From Pseudoxanthomonas taiwanensis (GTDB lineage Bacteria; Pseudomonadota; Gammaproteobacteria; Xanthomonadales; Xanthomonadaceae), in the NCBI RefSeq assembly GCF_010093135.1, contig NZ_PDWK01000021.1:1-45206 (forward strand): 45,206 nucleotides of DNA, written 5' to 3'. Within the stretch, counting starts at the first letter, position 1, and the number at the start of each line of letters is the position of its first letter. The position numbers and the translations under genes were made by a program. The notes under the pieces were generated by a model, which saw only the letters and a program-made list of their open reading frames with translations, searched no databases and was not told the DNA's origin. Positions 23,985 to 33,085 of the stretch are shown here, one piece after another.

Positions 23985-24836
23985 TTGAGCAAGCTCAACG
24001 GCAGTGGGGAAGGGACGACGACGCCGGAGATGGTCGCCATCGCCGAACGCTTCGTGCACGCACGCCGCCACGGCCAGGCCCTGGCCGGGTTCCCCGGGCC
24101 GGTCCCGGAGGACCTGGTGGCCGCCTACCGGGTGCAGGACCTGGCCATCGCCCGCTGGCCGGACAGGGTGGTCGGCTGGAAGGTCGGCTACATCGCCCCG
24201 GAGCGGCGCGACGCCTCCGGCGACGAACGCCTGCTCGGCCCGGTGTTCGCCCGCCAGTGCTGGCATGCCACCGGTGCCACCCAGCCCGTGCCGGTGTTCG
24301 TGGGCGGCTTCGCCGCGATCGAGGCCGAGTACGTGCTGCGCGTGGACGCCGACGCCCCGGCCGACAAGCTGGACTGGACCCCGGAGGAGGCGGCCGCGCA
24401 CCCGGCCACGCTGTTCACCGGCCTGGAGGTGGCCAGCAGTCCGCTGGCCACGATCAACGCGCTGGGCCCGCGGGTGGTGGTCTCCGACTTCGGCAACAAC
24501 AACGGCCTGATGGTGGGCCCGGAGATCCCGGACTGGACCACGCTGGACGAGGCGCAGCTGCGCGCGGAGACCTTCATCGACGGCGCCAGCGTCGGCACCG
24601 GCGGGGCCATGCGCCTGCCCGGCGGCCTGCGCGGCGCCTTCGCCTTCGCCCTGGCGCGCTCGGCGCGCCGCGGCCGCCCGCTGCGCCGCGGCGACCTGAT
24701 CGCCACCGGCAACGCCACCGGCATCCACGACATCCTGCCGGGCCAGACCGGCAAGGTGGTGTTCGCCGGCCACGCGGTGCTGGAGTGCCGCGCCGAACCG
24801 GCCGGCGAACGCGGGGACCTGGCATGGCCCGGCTGA
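23985..24836 (+). CDS. 2-keto-4-pentenoate hydratase/FAH-family enzyme
   Basis: The 283-residue cytosolic enzyme resembles the hydratase branch of the fumarylacetoacetase superfamily (VGWKVGYIAPERR, GGFAAIEAEYVLRVD, GLEVASSPLA, SDFGNNNGLMVG, IATGNATGIHDILPGQTGKVVF). Family members hydrate or decarboxylate unsaturated 2-oxo acids at a divalent metal. A TTG start at 23985 is chosen because GGAGG lies seven bases before it; the next Met is at 24030. Its stop overlaps the TRAP receptor start by 13 bases, so they are cotranscribed. Its substrate here may be a deoxy-keto uronate derivative, which is inferred. Confidence 0.8.
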   Translation: MSKLNGSGEGTTTPEMVAIAERFVHARRHGQALAGFPGPVPEDLVAAYRVQDLAIARWPDRVVGWKVGYIAPERRDASGDERLLGPVFARQCWHATGATQPVPVFVGGFAAIEAEYVLRVDADAPADKLDWTPEEAAAHPATLFTGLEVASSPLATINALGPRVVVSDFGNNNGLMVGPEIPDWTTLDEAQLRAETFIDGASVGTGGAMRLPGGLRGAFAFALARSARRGRPLRRGDLIATGNATGIHDILPGQTGKVVFAGHAVLECRAEPAGERGDLAWPG

Positions 24837-25831
24837 GCCGGCGCCGCCTGCTGCTGGCCGGCGCCGGGGCCGCCTGCGCGCTGCCGCTGGCGGGCCTGGC
24901 GCGTGGCGCGGACGCCGCCGGCGGCACGCGCCTGCTCACCGCCTCCGACGTGCACGTGGCCAACTACCCGACGGTGGAGGCGGTGCGCTGGATCGGCCAG
25001 ACCCTGCGCGAGCGCACCGGCGGGCGCCTGGACATCCGCCTGTACCACTCCGGCCAGCTGGGCCGCGAGTCCGAGGCCATCGACATGGCCCGCTTCGGGG
25101 TGATCGACATCACCCGCGTGTACTCGGGCGCGCTCAACAACGCCTTCCCCCTGACCCGCGCCCTGTGCCTGCCGTACGTGTTCGACTCGGTGGCGCACAT
25201 GCGCCACGCCCTGGACCACGGCATCGCCGACGCGGTGCTGCGCGGCTTCGAGGCGCGCGACCTGGTCGGCCTGGCGGTGTACGACAGTGGCGCACGCTGC
25301 TTCTACAACACCCGCCACCCGATCCACCGCCCCGCGGACATGCGCGGCCTGAAGCTGCGCGTGGCCTCCTCGGACATGTTCATCGAGCTGGTGCGCCTGC
25401 TCGGCGCCAACCCCACGCCGATGTCGCTGGGCGACACCTTCTCCGGCATGGAGACGCGGATGATCGACGGCGCCGAGAACAACCTGCGCAGTTTCCACTC
25501 CAGCCGCCACTTCGAGGCGGCGCGGTACTGGTCGCAGAGCGAGCACTCCTACGCGCCGGACATCCTGCTGGTCTCGCGCGCCACCTTCGACTCGCTCGCC
25601 CCCGCCGACCGGCGCCTGCTGGTGGAGACCGCGCGCGCCTCGGTGGAGGTGATGCGCCGGCACTGGGACGAGTCCGAGGGCCGCGCCCGCCAGGCGGTGC
25701 TGGAGCACGGGGTCGAGTTCAACGAGGTGGACATGCCCGCTTTCCACGCCGCGGTGAGGCCGCTGCGCGAGGCCTACCTGCGCGACCCGGCGCTCGCCGA
25801 CCTGCACCGCCGCATCCGCCAATTCGCCTGA
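24824..25831 (+). CDS. TRAP transporter substrate-binding protein (DctP type)
   Basis: The 335-residue periplasmic binding protein has a Tat-like signal (LSRRRLLLAGAGAACALPLAG) and the DctP fold (SGQLGRESEAIDMARFGVIDI, NTRHPIHRPADMRGLKLRV, the substrate-carboxylate Arg in that segment, and DGAENNLRSFHSSRHFE). DctP proteins mostly bind carboxylates including uronates. Start ATG 24824 lies inside the end of the hydratase gene. With the two downstream membrane genes it forms a complete TRAP system, probably for the unsaturated or keto-deoxy uronate made by this locus. Confidence 0.92.
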   Translation: MARLSRRRLLLAGAGAACALPLAGLARGADAAGGTRLLTASDVHVANYPTVEAVRWIGQTLRERTGGRLDIRLYHSGQLGRESEAIDMARFGVIDITRVYSGALNNAFPLTRALCLPYVFDSVAHMRHALDHGIADAVLRGFEARDLVGLAVYDSGARCFYNTRHPIHRPADMRGLKLRVASSDMFIELVRLLGANPTPMSLGDTFSGMETRMIDGAENNLRSFHSSRHFEAARYWSQSEHSYAPDILLVSRATFDSLAPADRRLLVETARASVEVMRRHWDESEGRARQAVLEHGVEFNEVDMPAFHAAVRPLREAYLRDPALADLHRRIRQFA

Positions 25832-25845
25832 GCCTGGATTCCGCG

Positions 25846-26367
25846 ATGTCCCACGCCCCGACCGTCCCGCCGGCCTCCGCCGTCCAGCGCGCGCTGGACC
25901 GCATCGCCGGCCTGGCCATCGGCATCGCCGCCGCCTCGCTGCTGGGGCTGGTGGTGGTGCAGGGGTGGCAGGTGTTCGCCCGCTACGTGCTCAACGACTC
26001 GCCCAGCTGGACCGAGCCGGTCACGGTGCTGCTGCTGGCCACGGCCATGGGCCTGGGCGCGGCCTCCGGCGTGCACACGCAGCGCCACTTCGGCTTCTAC
26101 CTGCTGCACGACCGCCTCGGCCCGGGCGCACGGCGCGTGGCCGACGCGGTGGTGTGCCTGGCCACCGGCGCCATCGGCGGGGTGCTGGCCTGGTGGGCCG
26201 GCGTGCTGCTGGTGGACGGCTGGGACATCAAGGCCGCCGGCGCGCCGCTGCCGCAGAGCATCAACTACCTGCCGCTGGCCGCCGGCGGCGCACTGACGGT
26301 GCTGTTCGCACTGCACCGCCTGGCGCTGGCCCTGGCCCCGCGCGCCGCGTCCGAAGGAGGGCACTGA
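25846..26367 (+). CDS. TRAP transporter small permease (DctQ type)
   Basis: The 173-residue protein has four predicted transmembrane helices and the DctQ landmark VFARYVLNDSPSWTEPVTVLLL (N-x-x-P-x-W-x-E). It bridges the binding protein and the large permease. It lies 14 bases after dctP and three bases before the large permease gene. Confidence 0.9.
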   Translation: MSHAPTVPPASAVQRALDRIAGLAIGIAAASLLGLVVVQGWQVFARYVLNDSPSWTEPVTVLLLATAMGLGAASGVHTQRHFGFYLLHDRLGPGARRVADAVVCLATGAIGGVLAWWAGVLLVDGWDIKAAGAPLPQSINYLPLAAGGALTVLFALHRLALALAPRAASEGGH

Positions 26368-26370
26368 GAC

Positions 26371-27654
26371 ATGGCCATCGCCCTGCTGTTCGGCGTGTTC
26401 GCCCTGCTGCTGCTGATCGGCGTGCCGGTCGCCTTCGCCCTGGCCGGCGCCTCGCTGGCCGTGCTGCTGTACCTGGACCTGCCGACGGTGGTGCTGGCCC
26501 AGCAGGTCTCGGCCGGCAGCGGCTCGGCCTCGCTGATCGCCATCCCGCTGTTCATCTTCGCCGGCGAGATCATGCTGCGCGGCGGCATCTCCGAGCGCCT
26601 GATCGCGCTGGCCTCCTCGCTGGTCGGCCGCCTGCGCGGCGGCCTGGGCCAAGTCTCGATCCTGTCCTCGCTGTTCTTCGGCGGCGTGTCCGGCTCGGCC
26701 ATCGCCGACGTCTCGGCGGTGGGCGGCACGATGATCCCGCAGATGGTCAGACGCGGCTACGACCGCGACTTCGCGGTCAACGTCAGCATCACCGCGGCGC
26801 TGGTGGCGCTGCTGGTGCCGCCCTCGCACAACCTGATCCTGTTCTCGGCCGCGGCCGGCGGCGGCCTGTCCATCGCCGACCTGTTCGCCGCCGGCATCGT
26901 GCCGGCACTGATGATGACCCTGGCGCTGATGGCGACCGGCTACCTGGTGGCGCGGCGCCGCGGCTACGGCGTGGAGGCCTTCCCCGGCTGGCGCGCGGTG
27001 CTGGTGCGCGCGGTCGCGGCGCTGCCTGGGCTGGGCCTGGTCACCCTCATCTTCGTCGGCATCCGCGCCGGCGTGTTCACCGCGGTGGAGAGCGCGGCCA
27101 TCGCCGTGGTCTACGCCCTGCTGGTGACCGTGGTCCTGTACCGGCAGCTGCGCCTGCGCGAGTTCCTGGACACGGTGGTGCACGCGGCGCGCAACACCGG
27201 CGTGATCCTGTTCGTGATCGCCACCGCGGCGGTGTTCGGCTGGCTCCTGGCCTACCTGCAGGTGCCGGCGGCGGCGGTGGAGCTGCTGCAGTCCATCGCC
27301 GGCAGCCGCACCACCGTGCTGCTGCTGATCGTGGTCATGCTGCTGGTGCTGGGCACCTTCATGGACCTGGCGCCGATGATCCTGATCTGCACCCCGATCT
27401 TCCTGCCGGTGGCCCGCGCCTACGGCATCGACCCGATCCACTTCGGCCTGGTGCTGGTGCTGACCGGCGGCCTGGGTCTGGTCACCCCGCCGGTGGGCTC
27501 GGTGCTGTTCATCGGCACCTCCATCGGCAAGGTGACCGTGGGCCAGGTGATGAAGACCATCTGGCCGTTCTGGCTTGCCGGGCTGGGCGTGCTGCTGGTC
27601 GTGGCCCTGTTCCCGGAGCTGTCGCTGTGGCTGCCGGCGCTGCTGCGCGGCTGA
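26371..27654 (+). CDS. TRAP transporter large permease (DctM type)
   Basis: The 427-residue inner-membrane protein has about 12 hydrophobic segments and the standard DctM landmarks: GVPVAFALAGASL, FIFAGEIMLRGGIS, FFGGVSGSAIADVSAVG, LVPPSHNLILFS and PPVGSVLFIGTSIGKV. It forms the sodium-driven channel of the TRAP transporter. It is the last gene of the hydratase-dctPQM operon; the LacI gene after it has its own candidate -10 box. Confidence 0.94.
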   Translation: MAIALLFGVFALLLLIGVPVAFALAGASLAVLLYLDLPTVVLAQQVSAGSGSASLIAIPLFIFAGEIMLRGGISERLIALASSLVGRLRGGLGQVSILSSLFFGGVSGSAIADVSAVGGTMIPQMVRRGYDRDFAVNVSITAALVALLVPPSHNLILFSAAAGGGLSIADLFAAGIVPALMMTLALMATGYLVARRRGYGVEAFPGWRAVLVRAVAALPGLGLVTLIFVGIRAGVFTAVESAAIAVVYALLVTVVLYRQLRLREFLDTVVHAARNTGVILFVIATAAVFGWLLAYLQVPAAAVELLQSIAGSRTTVLLLIVVMLLVLGTFMDLAPMILICTPIFLPVARAYGIDPIHFGLVLVLTGGLGLVTPPVGSVLFIGTSIGKVTVGQVMKTIWPFWLAGLGVLLVVALFPELSLWLPALLRG

Positions 27655-27704
27655 CCCTTCCCGCGCCGGTCCGCCCCGGCCCGGCGCGGGCCGGCGGCTC
27701 CGGC

Positions 27705-27710
27705 TAGAAT
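27705..27710 (+). promoter_or_regulatory. Candidate -10 box (TAGAAT) of the LacI gene
   Basis: TAGAAT lies 25 bases before the ATG. The TGACACCG operator is not seen next to it, so no autoregulation by that site is evident. Confidence 0.5.
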
Positions 27711-27735
27711 CGGTCCAAAGGACCCCAAGCCGACC

Positions 27736-28791
27736 ATGCCCCGCAAGACATCCGCCGCCACGGGCACCCGGCCCGCATCCACCGGCAAGCCGGCCACCAT
27801 CAACGACATCGCCCGCCTGGCCGGGGTGTCGAAGAAGACGGTCTCGCGGATCATCAACAACTCGCCGCTGGTGCGGAAGGACACCCGCGAGAAGGTCGAG
27901 GCGCTGATGCGCGAAGTCGGCTACACGCCCGATCCGCTGGCGCGCGGCCTGGCCTTCCGCCGTTCGTTCCTGATCGGCATGGTCTACGACAACCCCACCG
28001 CGCAGTACATCGTGGACATGCAGTACGGCGCACTGGATGCGCTGCGCGACTCGGGCTACGAGCTGGTGGTGCATCCGTGCGACACGCGCAGCCCCGGCTA
28101 CATCGACGGGGTGCGGCGCTTCGTGCAGCAGCAGAAGCTGCACGGGGTGATGTTGGTGCCGCGCGCATCCGAGGACCAGAACCTGGCCGACATGCTGGCG
28201 GAGTTGGGGGTGCGCTACACCCGCATCCTGCCGATGGGCGTGGACGACCAGGACGCGCGCCTGGTGGTGACCCACGACCGCGACGGCGCGGCCGAGGCCG
28301 CCGACTACCTGCTGACCCTGGGCCACCGCGACATCGCCCTGATCACCGGCCCGTCGGCCTACCGCTCGGCGGTGGAGCGCACCGCCGGCTTCGTCGAGGC
28401 CCTGGCCTCGCGCGGGGGCTCGGTGCCGAAGGCGCGCATCATCGAGGCCGGCTACACCTTCGAGTCGGGCGTGGCCGCGGCGGAGAAGCTGCTGGCCGGG
28501 AAGAAGCGGCCGACCGCGATCTTCTGCGGCAACGACGAGATGGCCGCCGGCGTGTACAAGGTGGCCATGCGCACCGGCCTGAGCATCCCGCGCGACCTGT
28601 CGGTGATCGGCTTCGACGACAGCCCGCTGGCCTCGCGCCTGTGGCCCTCGCTGACCTCGGTGCGTCGGCACACCCGCGACACCGGGCGCATCGCCGCGAC
28701 CATGCTGATCCGCGCCGGCAACGCGCCGATGCCGGTGGCCAGCGTGCGCCCGCACCTGGTCGTGCGCGATTCCTGCCAGCCCCCCGCCTGA
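27736..28791 (+). CDS. LacI-family regulator of the uronate locus
   Basis: The 351-residue repressor has an N-terminal helix-turn-helix with hinge helix ([20 protein letters not shown] through [11 protein letters not shown], about residues 17-62) and a periplasmic-binding-protein-like sugar domain ([56 protein letters not shown]). It is the only regulator gene in the locus, so it is the likely ligand-responsive protein binding TGACACCGGTTACC before kdgK, kduI, the hydratase and the receptor. KDG or a related keto-sugar acid is the probable inducer. A Lys/Arg-rich stretch precedes the DNA-binding domain. Confidence 0.92.
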   Translation: MPRKTSAATGTRPASTGKPATINDIARLAGVSKKTVSRIINNSPLVRKDTREKVEALMREVGYTPDPLARGLAFRRSFLIGMVYDNPTAQYIVDMQYGALDALRDSGYELVVHPCDTRSPGYIDGVRRFVQQQKLHGVMLVPRASEDQNLADMLAELGVRYTRILPMGVDDQDARLVVTHDRDGAAEAADYLLTLGHRDIALITGPSAYRSAVERTAGFVEALASRGGSVPKARIIEAGYTFESGVAAAEKLLAGKKRPTAIFCGNDEMAAGVYKVAMRTGLSIPRDLSVIGFDDSPLASRLWPSLTSVRRHTRDTGRIAATMLIRAGNAPMPVASVRPHLVVRDSCQPPA

Positions 28792-28844
28792 GCCCCCCGC
28801 GACCCGGCGCGGGTGCGCCCGCGCCGGCTTTCCGCAGCGCGGTA

Positions 28845-28872
28845 TGACACCGGTTACCAAACCGGCTACCAT
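28845..28872 (+). promoter_or_regulatory. kduI operator and candidate -10 box
   Basis: TGACACCGGTTACCA (28845-28859) is the cleanest copy of the locus operator; a weaker ACCGGCTACCA follows. TACCAT (28867-28872) is a possible -10 box 55 bases before the kduI ATG. Confidence 0.7.
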
Positions 28873-28927
28873 CCCACTCGTGTTGGAAGCGGGGCCGTCC
28901 CCCCGCCGTGTCCCAGGAGCCGTACCG

Positions 28928-29776
28928 ATGTACCAGAAGACCTACTACGCCACCCATCCGGGCGTGATGGAAGGCGCCAGCAACGACCAGCTGCGCGACC
29001 TGTTCCTGATCGACAACCTGTTCGCCGAGGACCAGGTGCGGCTGAGCTACACCCACTACGAGCGCTTCGTGATCGGCGGCGCCGCCCCGGTGAAGCAGGC
29101 CGTGTCGCTGCCGCGCCAGACCGAGCCGGCCTCGGCCGCCGGCAAGCCGTTCCTGGAGCGCCGCGAGCTGGGCGTGGTCAACGTCGGCAAGGGCGCCGGC
29201 AAGGTGACCGTGGACGGCACCGAGTACGTGCTCGAGCCCAAGGACTGCCTGTACGTGGCCATGGGCAGCGAGGAGGTCAGCTTCGCCTCCCTCGACCCGG
29301 CCAACCCGGCGCGCTTCTACCTGGCCTCCACCCCGGCCCACGCCCGCTTCGAGACCCGGCACCTGTCCATCAAGGATGCGGTGGCGCTGGAGCGCGGCGC
29401 GCTGGAGACCAGCAACGAGCGCACCATCTACCAGCTGGTCGTGCCCTCCACCTGCAAGTCCTCGCAGCTGCTGCTGGGCCTGACCATCCTCAAGCCGGGC
29501 AGCGTGTGGAACACCATGCCGCCGCACCTGCACGACCGCCGCAGCGAGGTCTACTTCTACTTCGACCTGGGCGAGAACGACCGCGTCTACCACTTCATGG
29601 GCCAGCCGGACGCACAGCGCCACATCGTGATGAAGAACGAGGAGGCGGTGGTCTCCCCGCCCTGGTCCATCCACATGGGTTCGGGCACCAGCAACTACGC
29701 CTTCATCTGGGCGATGGGCGGCGAGAACCTCGACTACACCGACATGCACGTGCTGGACATCTGCCAGCTCAAGTAA
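28928..29776 (+). CDS. kduI: 5-keto-4-deoxyuronate isomerase
   Basis: The 282-residue cupin-fold enzyme isomerises 5-keto-4-deoxyuronate (DKI) to 2,5-diketo-3-deoxygluconate (DKII). The zinc-site region [16 protein letters not shown] (H200, H202, E207) and the later [14 protein letters not shown] are conserved family segments, and the length fits (about 280). The ATG at 28928 was chosen; the upstream in-frame ATG at 28844 overlaps the operator. It is the first gene of a kduI-kduD-esterase operon and shows that the substrate is cleaved by lyase chemistry. Confidence 0.95.
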   Translation: MYQKTYYATHPGVMEGASNDQLRDLFLIDNLFAEDQVRLSYTHYERFVIGGAAPVKQAVSLPRQTEPASAAGKPFLERRELGVVNVGKGAGKVTVDGTEYVLEPKDCLYVAMGSEEVSFASLDPANPARFYLASTPAHARFETRHLSIKDAVALERGALETSNERTIYQLVVPSTCKSSQLLLGLTILKPGSVWNTMPPHLHDRRSEVYFYFDLGENDRVYHFMGQPDAQRHIVMKNEEAVVSPPWSIHMGSGTSNYAFIWAMGGENLDYTDMHVLDICQLK

Positions 29777-29834
29777 GCGCCCGCGGCGCGCCGGCCGCCG
29801 GCGCGCCCCATCCACAGCGGAGGAAAGCAACACG

Positions 29835-30590
29835 ATGGCCAACCCGTTCAGCCTCGAGGGCAAGGTCGCCCTCGTCACCGGCGCCAACACCGGCCTCGGC
29901 CAGGGCATCGCGCTGGCGCTGGCCGAGGCCGGCGCCGACATCGCCGCCGCCGGCATCCAGCCCCCGACCGAGACCGAGCAGAAGGTGCGGGCGCTGGGCC
30001 GGCGCTTCCTCGCCATCCAGGCCAACCTGATCAGCATCGAGCCGATCCCGCGCATCCTGCAGGAGACCCTCGACGGCCTCGGCCGCCTGGACATCCTGGT
30101 CAACAACGCCGGCATCATCCGCCGCGCCGACGCGGTGGACTTCACCGAACAGGACTGGGACGACGTGATGAACGTCAACATCAAGTCGGCGTTCTTCATG
30201 TGCCAGGCCGCCGGCCGCCACTTCATGCAGCAGGGCGGCGGCAAGATCATCAACATCGCCTCGATGCTGTCCTTCCAGGGCGGCATCCGCGTGCCGTCCT
30301 ACACCGCCAGCAAGTCCGGCATCGCCGGCATCACCCGCCTGCTGGCCAACGAGTGGGCCAGCCGCAACATCAACGTCAACGCCATCGCCCCGGGCTACAT
30401 GGCCACCGACAACACCGCCGCGCTGCGCGCCGACGAGAAGCGCAGCGCCGAGATCCTCGGCCGCATCCCGGCCGGGCGCTGGGGCACCCCGGCGGACCTG
30501 GGCGGCGCCGCGGTGTTCCTGGCCAGCAGCGCCTCGGACTACGTCAACGGCGCGATCATCCCGGTCGACGGCGGCTGGCTGGCGCGCTGA
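29835..30590 (+). CDS. kduD: 2-deoxy-D-gluconate 3-dehydrogenase / DKII reductase
   Basis: This 251-residue short-chain dehydrogenase reduces DKII to KDG using NAD(P)H. The cofactor motif TGANTGLGQGIA, the NNAG segment, the catalytic S/Y-x3-K in VPSYTASKSGIAG and the C-terminal NGAIIPVDGGWLAR are all present. GGAGG lies upstream of the ATG. It is 58 bases after kduI; KdgK (10732-11751) takes the product. Confidence 0.94.
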   Translation: MANPFSLEGKVALVTGANTGLGQGIALALAEAGADIAAAGIQPPTETEQKVRALGRRFLAIQANLISIEPIPRILQETLDGLGRLDILVNNAGIIRRADAVDFTEQDWDDVMNVNIKSAFFMCQAAGRHFMQQGGGKIINIASMLSFQGGIRVPSYTASKSGIAGITRLLANEWASRNINVNAIAPGYMATDNTAALRADEKRSAEILGRIPAGRWGTPADLGGAAVFLASSASDYVNGAIIPVDGGWLAR

Positions 30591-30648
30591 TCCGTGACGG
30601 CCGCGCGGTGCCGCCGCGCGGCCACGGGTCCGTTTTCCCGGAGGTTCC

Positions 30649-31779
30649 ATGCACCGGATCCCCCGCTTCGGCGCGGCCCTGCTGGCGTGCCTGGCCCTGG
30701 TGGCGGCCGCGGAGGCGGCGCCGCGCCGGGTGTTCATCGCCGGCGATTCCACCGCCGCCGACTATCCACCCGAACGCGCCCCGCAGCAGGGCTGGGGCGC
30801 GCGCCTGCAGGACTTCCTCGACCCGGCCGCCTGGGAGGTGCGCAACCACGCGGTCAACGGCCGCAGCGCGCGCAGCTTCATCGAGGAAGGGCGGCTGGAA
30901 CCGATCGCGCGCGAGCTGCGCCGCGGCGACGTGCTGCTGGTGCAGTTCGGCCACAACGACGCCAAGTTCGAGGACCCGACCCGCTACAACGACCCGGAGC
31001 AGGCCTACCCGCACTGGCTGATGCGCTACGTGGAGACCGCCCGTGCGCGCGGGGCCACGCCGATCCTGCTGACCCCGGTGTCCCGGCGCGTGTTCTCCTA
31101 CCGGTCCCTGCTCGACACCCACGGCCGCTACGCCGAGGCGGTGCGCGCCCTGGCCCGCCGCGAGGAGGTGGCGCTGATCGACCTCAACGCCAGCAGCACC
31201 GACTGGCTGCGCGCGCTCGGCGACGAGGCCTCGCGCCCCTACTTCATGCACGTGCCCGAGCGCGGGCTGGCCGACGACACCCATTTCAGCGAGACCGGTG
31301 CCACCCTGGTCGCCTGCCTGGTGGTGCGCGGCTGGAAGGCGCTCGACCCGGCCCTGGCCGCGCATGTGGTGCGCGACACCGACTGCGGCGCCCCGCCCGA
31401 CGCGCTGGCGCGCCGCGCCGGCCAGGCGCATCCGTCGCAGGTGGTGCACGAGGCCGGCCTGGCCCGCACCCAGCCGGGGCCGCACGGCGGCGCCGGCACC
31501 ACCACCGCCTACCCGCTGTTCGCCGACGCCCCGGGCCTGCCGTTCGTGCTGCGCAAGCGCGTGCTGCACAAGGGCGCCGGCATCGGCCTGCATCCACACG
31601 AGCACGACGAGATCTACTACGTGCTCTCCGGCCGCGGTCGCTACGTGGTCGACGGCCAGGTGCACGAGGTCGGCCCCGGCCACGCCATGCTCACCCGCGC
31701 CGGCAGCACCCACGCCATCGAGCAGGCCGGCGAGGAGGACCTGGTGCTGCTCATCGCCTACCCGGCCCGGCCGCACTGA
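30649..31779 (+). CDS. Secreted SGNH acetylesterase fused to a cupin domain
   Basis: The 376-residue protein has a signal peptide (about 1-23), then an SGNH/GDSL hydrolase of the rhamnogalacturonan acetylesterase type: S34 in AGDSTAAD, N103 in FGHNDAKF, and D209/H212 in ADDTHFSETG. After a spacer (about 240-290) comes a cupin_2 barrel (297-374) with HPHEHDE metal-ligand spacing (H315, H317, E321) and H355. The esterase should remove acetyl groups. The cupin could act like KdgF, which opens unsaturated uronates to DKI, but this is inferred and would place that step in the periplasm. It is the last gene of the kduI operon, 58 bases after kduD. Confidence 0.85.
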   Translation: MHRIPRFGAALLACLALVAAAEAAPRRVFIAGDSTAADYPPERAPQQGWGARLQDFLDPAAWEVRNHAVNGRSARSFIEEGRLEPIARELRRGDVLLVQFGHNDAKFEDPTRYNDPEQAYPHWLMRYVETARARGATPILLTPVSRRVFSYRSLLDTHGRYAEAVRALARREEVALIDLNASSTDWLRALGDEASRPYFMHVPERGLADDTHFSETGATLVACLVVRGWKALDPALAAHVVRDTDCGAPPDALARRAGQAHPSQVVHEAGLARTQPGPHGGAGTTTAYPLFADAPGLPFVLRKRVLHKGAGIGLHPHEHDEIYYVLSGRGRYVVDGQVHEVGPGHAMLTRAGSTHAIEQAGEEDLVLLIAYPARPH

Positions 31780-31780
31780 G

Positions 31781-32863
31781 TCAGAACAGCTCGCCCTGCG
31801 GCGAGTCCGGCCGCGGCGCGGTGAAGCGGCTGCAGTCCAGCGGCCGCGGCCGCAGCCCGTCGTAGCCGAAGCGGCGCCGGGCCAGGACGAAGCGGTGCTC
31901 CAGCAGTTCGGCGTACTGGCCGCGGCCGCGCATGCGCGTGCCGAAGCCGGACTCGTAGTCGCGCCCGCCGCGCATCTGCCGCAGCGTGCTCATCACGTGT
32001 TCGGCGCGGTCGGGCAGGTGCGCCTGCAGCCAGTCGCGGAACAGCGGCGCCACTTCGTGCGGCAGGCGCAGCAGCACGTAGCCGGCGCTCTCGGCGCCGG
32101 CCTGGCGCGCCGCCTCCAGCACCGCCTCCAGCTCGTGGTCGTTCACCCAGGGAATGGCCGGGGCGAACATCACGCCCACCGGCACCCCGGCCGCGTGCAG
32201 CCGTTCCATCGCCCGCAGCCGGGCGTGCGGGGCGGCCGCGCGCGGCTCCAGGCGCGCGCTCAGGTGCGGATCCAGGGTGGTGACGGAGAAATACACCTTC
32301 ACCAGGTCCATCGCCGCCAGGGGCTGCAGCAGGTCCAGGTCGCGCTCGACCAGCGCGTTCTTGGTGATCAGGGTGAACGGGTGCCGGCACTCGAGCATCA
32401 CCTCGATCAGCCGCCGGGTCAGGCGCAGGCGCCGCTCCACCGGCTGGTAGGCGTCGGTGTTGATGCCCAGGGCGATCGGCTCGGGCCGGTAGCCGCGACG
32501 GGAGAACTCGCGGCGCAGCAGCTCCGGCGCGTTGGTCTTGGCGAAGATCTTCGTCTCGAAGTCCAGGCCCGGCGAGAGGTTGAGGTAGGCGTGCGAGGGC
32601 CGGGCGAAGCAGTAGCTGCAGCCGTGCTCGCAGCCGCGGTACGGGTTCACCGAGCGGGAGAAGCCCACGTCCGGCGAATCGTTGCGGCTGATGATGCCGC
32701 GCGCGGCCTCCTCGCGGACCTCGGTGCGCGGGCGCGCCGGATCGGGCCCGGACATGGGCTCGGCCGCCCCCTCCCAGCCGTCGTCCACCGCCTCGACCGT
32801 GGTCTGCTCGAAACGTCCGGGCAGGTACTGCCGCGAGCCGCGGCCCTTGATCGTCTCGGTCAT
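31781..32863 (-). CDS. PA0069-family radical SAM protein
   Basis: The 360-residue protein has the family-specific cluster motif C-x3-C-x2-C in RGCEHGCSYCFARPSHAY, which binds a 4Fe-4S cluster and S-adenosylmethionine. Other landmarks are GRGSRQYLPGRFE at the start, FETKIFAKTNAPELLRRE and PIALGINTDAYQPVE. This matches the PA0069/Rv2578c group (SplB-like radical SAM) whose reaction is unknown. It is convergent with the esterase-cupin gene, with stops adjacent (31779 and 31781), and is not part of the uronate locus by operator content. Confidence 0.9.
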   Translation of the reverse strand: MTETIKGRGSRQYLPGRFEQTTVEAVDDGWEGAAEPMSGPDPARPRTEVREEAARGIISRNDSPDVGFSRSVNPYRGCEHGCSYCFARPSHAYLNLSPGLDFETKIFAKTNAPELLRREFSRRGYRPEPIALGINTDAYQPVERRLRLTRRLIEVMLECRHPFTLITKNALVERDLDLLQPLAAMDLVKVYFSVTTLDPHLSARLEPRAAAPHARLRAMERLHAAGVPVGVMFAPAIPWVNDHELEAVLEAARQAGAESAGYVLLRLPHEVAPLFRDWLQAHLPDRAEHVMSTLRQMRGGRDYESGFGTRMRGRGQYAELLEHRFVLARRRFGYDGLRPRPLDCSRFTAPRPDSPQGELF

Positions 32864-33062
32864 GCCGCCAAGGCTACCGCCGCCGGTCTCAGTGGATGCG
32901 ACGCGGCCAGCGCCGCGCGCATCCGTTCATGGCACGACACGTCCACATGCGCCGGCGTATGCATGCCGGGCATCACCACATTGACGCAAATCACATGAAA
33001 ACCGTGCAGTATTCACACTATCCTAACGGTCTTCACGGTAACCCTTGCCGTTCCCGGGGGGC

Positions 33063-33085
33063 CTGTCACACAGGAGCAGTTTCAC

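Noticed and set aside
25774-28872. A 1032-codon minus-strand open frame opposite the TRAP and LacI genes
   Set aside because: It is composed of Gln/His/Arg/Gly-rich low-complexity sequence typical of the complement of G+C-rich genes; the plus-strand proteins are unmistakable.
28844-28927. N-terminal extension of kduI starting MTPVTKP
   Set aside because: The extra ATG is part of the TGACACCGGTTACC operator; KduI homologues begin near the Met at 28928.
31239-31779. Calling the C-terminal cupin KdgF outright
   Set aside because: The metal-ligand spacing is common to many cupin_2 proteins and the domain is secreted, so KdgF identity remains a hypothesis.
32864-33062. A sigma-70 promoter for the activator gene (TTGACG at 32981, TATCCT at 33019)
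   Set aside because: The spacing of 32 bases is incompatible with a functional -35/-10 pair; no better pair was found.
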